A stretch of 64,000 bases of DNA from Steromphala cineraria (Eukaryota > Mollusca > Gastropoda > Trochida > Trochidae). The position numbers and the translations under genes were made by a program. Below, piece after piece: positions 60,301-64,000 of the stretch. The stretch is from assembly GCA_916613615.1 (NCBI GenBank), contig OU744725.1, positions 52,137,575 to 52,201,574 on the forward strand. Direction: 5' to 3'. Position 1 is the first letter of the stretch, and every line of letters begins with the position of its first letter. A model generated the notes under the pieces. That model searched no databases. It was not told where the DNA came from and saw only the letters and a program-made list of their open reading frames with translations.

Positions 60301-63095
60301 TCTCAGGAAGAGGAGAAAAGGGTGATGTCAATTCTTACTGATTCTCTTGACCAGCTGGTTACCCCTGCAGAACTCAAGGCATGTTCAAGGTCTGACGACA
60401 CCTTGTGTTCACTGCGAGGATTCATTGAACATGGCTGGCCAAACAAATGTCCAGAGAACTTGGATGTTTACTTCAAAATGAAGGATGAACTCTTTATCTT
60501 TGATGCCTACTGTGTTGGTCGAGGACAGCGTGCTGTTATCCCAGAGTCTCTCAGACAGAGAGTCTTGAACATGGCCCATGAGGGTCATCCTGGTATCGTG
60601 AGAACGAAACAGAGATGCAGAGGATCTGTTTGGTGGCCTGGGATTGACCGCCAAATAGAACAGTTTGTGAGAGATTGTGAGCCTTGTGTGATCAGTGAGA
60701 AGTCCCTGAAGCCAGTGAGTCCACCGGCTCAGTCCATTCCGTGGCCTAAACAGCCATGGCAACAGCTTCAGATAGACATATTTGGAGAAGTCCAAATAGC
60801 TACACAGAACAAGAGGTTCTTAGTGGTGGTACATGATCTACACTCCAAATGGCCAGAGATTGCTGCTACTGGTACTGTCACGTCAGAAGTTATGATGGAC
60901 ATTCTTACCAATCTCTTCACACGCTGGGGTGTACCTGAAACTATTATCTCGGACAACGGTCCGCAGTTTACTTCACACATCTTCAAGAAATTCCTGGACA
61001 ACTTGGGCATCGAACACCGCCTGACGTCTCGCTACAACCCTCAAAGCAACGGAGGAGTAGAGAGGTTCAACAGAGTTATCAAGGAAGGTCTGAAAGCGAA
61101 CATGGCCGCCGGAAAATCCTTCAGTCAAGCAATCCAGTCCATTCTGTTAAACTACAGAGCCACCGCTCATGGACTGACTCAAAAGACCCCATCAGAGCTG
61201 ATGATTGGAAGGAATATCAAGTTGCCACTTGACAGACTTCGTCCAAGTGAATCCTTCAAAGAATCTGAACTGTCACAGAATATTCAGAAACGACAGAAGA
61301 AATCGGAGAGTTACACCGACGCTATCCGGAAACCTAAAACCCCTAAGTTCAAGCCAGGTGATTGGGTTCGAACCTCCAGACCAGTCCGAAGTCACAAACT
61401 GAGTTCTGTCTGTCCCAGCCTAGACAGATTGATCGTCAGCTTGGGAAGTACTCCTATCAGCTACAGGATGGTACCCGTTGGAATGCTCGACGTCTCATTC
61501 CATCTTCAGCTCCGCAGGCCACTCTCGAACCTGCGGTTGATGTGCTTCCAGCCGAGGTGACCCGGCCCCAGAGGACACGCAGACCCCCGGCATACCTGTC
61601 TGTGTACGATTGTTCATGAACTTTTAAAGAGGGGAAATATGTAGTGTTTCTTGCATATATCCCTTAGTGTCGCATTCCGCGTTCCGTTAAACAGTTGTAA
61701 TTTTCATACAAACTCTAAATCACGTTTCGTAAATGTAACGGAAGTGTATCACTTTTAGGAAGTCAGTAAACGGTAACCACATGTAGTGGGCTACGAAGAA
61801 CCAGTCTTCTTACTTTATTCTGCCGACACAACAGAAAGTTGCCCCAATTTGTTCACATAGCTGAAAGTAGTTCCGGCGCCAGACGAAGAGGTTAAGCGAA
61901 TAGGGCTCCGGTTTGACATAGAACCATATCCTTTACGCAGGATTATTTAAACATCAACAACAGCGGATTACTTTGGTATTACAGTTGTACTCCTTAAACG
62001 TACCTTGATGTATTGTCGGAGCTTTTGGCGAGGTATGATTACGTAAGTGATGCATTATATTTTGATTACTAAGCAAAGATGTGTATGATATTATTTATAA
62101 ATCATTAAAAATAAACAGTCAAAGCTATATACCAGGCTCGATGACCCATCCGTCGGTAGGGTTGACCCATACGGCCAACTTCTCGTGGTGTATCGTCAAC
62201 TTGACAGTCTTGTGATGGTTGGCGGCGAGAGGAAACCTTTTGAAGGCTACAAGTTGTAGATTTGGGACTTGGACAGAGGCGTTCTCCCAGCTTATGTATA
62301 CCTGAACTACCTGTGGAGAAGCTATTGTTATGATTTTATTATGCTTAATTTCCACTGAAGTCTAGAAGTCATATCTTAAATGATTTGAAAGAAGGCAAAA
62401 CTTTTGATTATTTTTTGTCAAATTTTGAAAATGATATGGCCACCTAGAAACTATATCCCTTAAAGGCTAATCAGCAGAAAATGGAAATCTCACATTTGGT
62501 ATTTTAAGTTTCTAAGCTAAAGAGCTTCAGGTTATGCTTAGGAAACGGAACAAAGTCAGAAATGTTCGTTCTAGGGCCAAAATTTCAAAAAGTTTTGGTA
62601 CCCTGGAATTCAAATCCCAAAAGGCACATCTGCACCACAAAGGTAACATCCATACCAAATTTGCAGTTTCTAACTCAATTAGTTTCCAAGTTATGCTTTC
62701 AAATGATGTCGGACGCACGAGCGCACGGACGGACACGCGGAGCGCTATATGCCCCCGACTACGTCGTAGCGTTCGTACATGTATAACTAGCAATTCAATT
62801 TTTAGAGAATAGTTTTACGAACGTCAGGGTAATTGCTGCTGTATGTTTTTAAACAACTGTAAGCAGTCTAACTCTGCAAAGTAAGACTTACCTCATCCGC
62901 CGAGTACTTCCCGGTGTTGTCAACTCTGACCTGCACTGTGACGTCATCTCCGGGAGTCACGTGACCTGATCCAAGATGGAGCCTACTATAGCTAAACGTC
63001 GTATACGACAGACCATAGCCGAATGGGTAGAGAGGGTCGTTGTCATAGTAACGGTAGGTTCTACCCTCCATACTGTAGTTTGTGATCGAGGGAAA
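57256..63095 (-). CDS. GH3 beta-xylosidase/beta-glucosidase-like gene, 3' three exons (5' part outside window)
   Basis: Exons in transcription order: 63095-62892, 62310-62133, 57371-57256, with stop TAA at 57258-57256. Together they encode 165 residues plus one split Gly, in phases 0, 1. The first exon carries EGRTYRY and PLYPFGYGLSYTTFSYS, the C-terminal landmark of glycoside hydrolase family 3. The next two give the fibronectin-III-like domain (V.V.V.NTGKYSADE-VVQVYIS, PLAANHHKTVKL, GWVIEPG) and the short tail. GH3 enzymes remove terminal xylose or glucose from glycans and are usually secreted or lysosomal. The catalytic domain lies beyond 64,000, so substrate is not decidable. A 4.2 kb LTR retrotransposon sits in the last intron in the opposite orientation. 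Confidence 0.9.
57614..57807 (+). repeat. 5' LTR (194 bp)
   Basis: Starts TGTAGTG, ends ACAACA. Differs from the 3' LTR (61640-61833) at a single position (C versus T near 57671/61697). Preceded by the 5-bp target duplication gaaag (57609-57613). Confidence 0.96.
57813..57826 (+). other. Primer binding site, probable tRNA-Ser
   Basis: 'tggcgacgaggatg' starts 5 bases after the 5' LTR. Its complement ends CATCCTCGTCG-CCA, which fits the 3' end of animal tRNA-Ser(GCT) as I recall it. The tRNA assignment is from knowledge, the TGG start and position from sequence. Confidence 0.75.
57824..61619 (+). pseudogene. gag-pol of the LTR element, damaged
   Basis: The longest open stretch is 57991-61560 (1,189 codons, gag and pol fused). 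Domains: gag matrix/capsid remnant to ~70; two CCHC knuckles from Cys127; protease at ~210-290; RT ~350-530; RNase H from Asp641; integrase zinc motif His863/His866, Cys896/Cys899; catalytic Asp929, Asp988, Glu1024 (D-x58-D-x35-E). Defects: the gag start near 57824 is in another frame and its N-terminal part looks internally deleted around 57880; the protease has DLG (214-216) in place of DTG/DSG; the RT has QIDD (492-495) instead of YxDD; and frame is lost near 61400-61420, the C-terminus continuing in another frame to the stop at 61617-61619. Confidence 0.9.
61640..61833 (+). repeat. 3' LTR (194 bp)
   Basis: Same length as the 5' LTR with one base difference. Preceded by the purine run 'aaagaggggaaata' and followed by gaaag. 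Confidence 0.96.
61834..62132 (-). other. GH3 intron, right of the retrotransposon
   Basis: Colinear with copy A 39045-39348. No feature apart from the GH3 donor 'gtatat' at its high end. Confidence 0.8.
62133..62310 (-). CDS. GH3 penultimate exon (copy B), intact
   Basis: Acceptor 'cttctccacag', donor 'gtatat'. Encodes VVQVYISWENASVQVPNLQL, VAFKRFPLAANHHKTVKLTI, HHEKLAVWVNPTDGWVIEP plus a split Gly. It matches the fibronectin-III-like domain at GH3 C-termini. It has neither of the two deletions seen in copy A. Confidence 0.92.
62370..62790 (+). repeat. Dispersed repeat with (GGAC)-rich end, in GH3 intron
   Basis: Body 'gccaaaatttcaaaaagttt' ... 'ataccaaatttgcagtttct' followed by 'gatgtcggacgcacgagcgc', 'acggacggacacgcgg' and 'gactacgtcgtagcg'. 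This layout is common in mollusc interspersed repeats, and a related GGACGGACG block sits at 5455-5480. The overlapping open frames on both strands here are repeat artefacts. Confidence 0.6.
62892..63095 (-). CDS. GH3 exon with PLYPFGYGLSYT motif
   Basis: Acceptor 'ctttctccacag', donor 'gtaagt'. 68 codons, phase 0 at both ends: FPSITNYSMEGRTYRYYDND, PLYPFGYGLSYTTFSYSRLH, then GDDVTVQVRVDNTGKYSADE. The PFGYGLSYT stretch is diagnostic for the GH3 C-terminal region. The apparent Met inside the exon is not a start, because the upstream FPSITNYS reading is in frame from a good acceptor. Confidence 0.93.
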
Positions 63096-64000
63096 CTGTG
63101 GAGAAAGTGAAAGTATTCATTTTACGTTTTCAGGATATTATACATGTACGTATCCTTAATCATCTCCCTATGCAAAGCCTGAAACGCCAGTTTCCGAACT
63201 GTCAGTTTTTATGCCCCGCTGCATACCCTTGAATTTTCTGTTTATATATCTATCCGTAATCAACAAGGCAGTGTTTTGTCTATGCAACATTCATAAGGTT
63301 ACATTATATAGTAGCAGACTTGCGATGTGATAAAGCATTTCACCGTGCCGGAGATTATACTTGCAAAGCCTAAAACGCCAGTTTCCGAACTGTCAGTTTT
63401 ATGCCTTGCTGCCGACCCTTGAGTTTTCTGTGCTGATATCAGCGACCCTATAGACGATTGTTAGCAAACTCCAATTATTTTCTGATTGGACTATTGCTTT
63501 CGCTCATAGTAAACTACAGGGCAAGCACAGAACTTTCAATGGTATGCAGCAAGACACAATCTGACAGTTCGGAAACTGGCGTTTTAGGCTTTGCGAAGGA
63601 AGATGATCCTGAATCTTATCGGGGATATTTCAAGGCCGCTCGTTCCCGCGTTGGTGATCTAAACTCCAAGTAAAGAACTTAATATACCAAATCAATGTAA
63701 ATTTTCATTAACTGTATTTATATACACCTGTGCCTTTCAAAGTATTTCAAAGAAAGCAATAGGTGACACACTCATCTGAGAAATTCCAATTTGTGAGTGT
63801 CTTATTTTGGTGTCTTGTTATTTCCAGAAGGAAATCAAACATTTCAAAAATGTCAAACTAACGGTTTGATGTTCAGATGCTTTACACTATATCACCTTTG
63901 AATCTTTTCAACAGGTAAATATTTCTGAAATTACCCTCCATTGATTCTTGTTACGAAATAATAACCCTTATATGAGATAATTGTGTTGATGTCTCGGTTT
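63096..64000. repeat. GH3 intron with a triplicated 34-bp block, two direct and one inverted
   Basis: 'gcctaaaacgccagtttccg' plus 'aactgtcag' occurs at about 63178 (slightly diverged), 63366 and, inverted, at about 63566-63600. The last two match perfectly over 34 bp including 'gcaaa'. They may be the terminal or internal repeats of an element of about 230 bp. The 71-codon plus-strand frame at 63458-63673 runs through the inverted copy and is not called. No further GH3 exon was found to 64,000. Confidence 0.7.

Larger units (their letters stand above)
57614..61833 (+). mobile_element. Ty3/gypsy-type LTR retrotransposon, near-identical LTRs but defective coding
   Basis: 4,220 bp: 5' LTR 57614-57807, primer binding site, gag-pol, polypurine tract 61626-61639, 3' LTR 61640-61833. 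Target duplication gaaag on both sides (57609-57613, 61834-61838). The paralogous empty site in copy A reads 'aaatggaaagttgccc' (39044 area), confirming the boundaries. Domain order protease, RT, RNase H, integrase is that of the Ty3/Metaviridae group. It is antisense to the host GH3 gene, inside its last intron. Confidence 0.97.
39614..62360 (+). repeat. Segmental duplication, copy B, with two large insertions
   Basis: Direct tandem paralogue of 25660-39613. It is interrupted by an 8,793 bp TTAA-flanked insertion (40874-49666) and a 4,220 bp LTR retrotransposon (57614-61833); without them it is about 9.7 kb. It lacks copy A's internal module duplication, SINE and hairpin. Homology fades just past the penultimate GH3 exon, at about 62355. 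Confidence 0.9.

Noticed and set aside
62527..62812. Three overlapping frames on both strands
   Set aside because: They lie in a dispersed repeat with GGAC-rich end inside a GH3 intron.

Overview
This is an AT-rich animal nuclear window. Exons are small and split by canonical GT-AG introns, there are tRNA-derived SINEs, LINE remnants, MITEs and a Ty3-type LTR retrotransposon, and there is no bacterial gene organisation. The gene content (a Cys-loop acetylcholine receptor alpha-type subunit and a GH3 beta-xylosidase-like gene) and the repeat style suggest a lophotrochozoan invertebrate, most likely a mollusc. That assignment is inference.

Layout. 1-11,600: no supported gene; decayed interspersed repeats, a ~1.1 kb tandem segmental duplication, and two TIR elements (a TTAA-flanked MITE and a ~0.6 kb TIR element). 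11,730-22,952 (+): a nicotinic-receptor-like subunit assembled from six exons (11878-12044, 13023-13177, 13492-13949, 14370-14456, 18508-18626, 22605-22952). All intron phases agree and together they give ~444 residues. Only the signal-peptide exon was not found. 22,985-23,500: a ~70 bp tandem array just after the stop. 23.5-25.7 kb: a LINE tail, a SINE and a hairpin MITE.

25,660-62,360 is a large direct tandem segmental duplication. Copy A is about 25,660-39,613 and copy B about 39,614-62,360. Each carries the 3' end of a GH3 gene on the minus strand. Copy B looks like the real gene: exons 63095-62892, 62310-62133 and 57371-57256, with the 5' part beyond the window. Copy A keeps only the last two exons and has frame-breaking indels. 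Because the copies are paralogous, each gives the empty site for insertions in the other. Copy B holds an 8.8 kb TTAA-flanked insertion (40874-49666) and a 4.2 kb LTR retrotransposon (57614-61833) inside a GH3 intron. Copy A holds a SINE, a perfect 47-bp-arm hairpin and internal tandem duplications.

The most unusual signal is in the receptor gene. In three introns the sequence just before an exon is a tandem array built from that exon's own 3' splice-site region. One 32-bp minisatellite repeats nine times the same acceptor used by the TM3 exon. Another array of about 17 units ends in the acceptor of an extracellular-domain exon. A third region carries a decayed duplicate of the first mapped exon. 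No RNA gene, CRISPR array or origin was seen.
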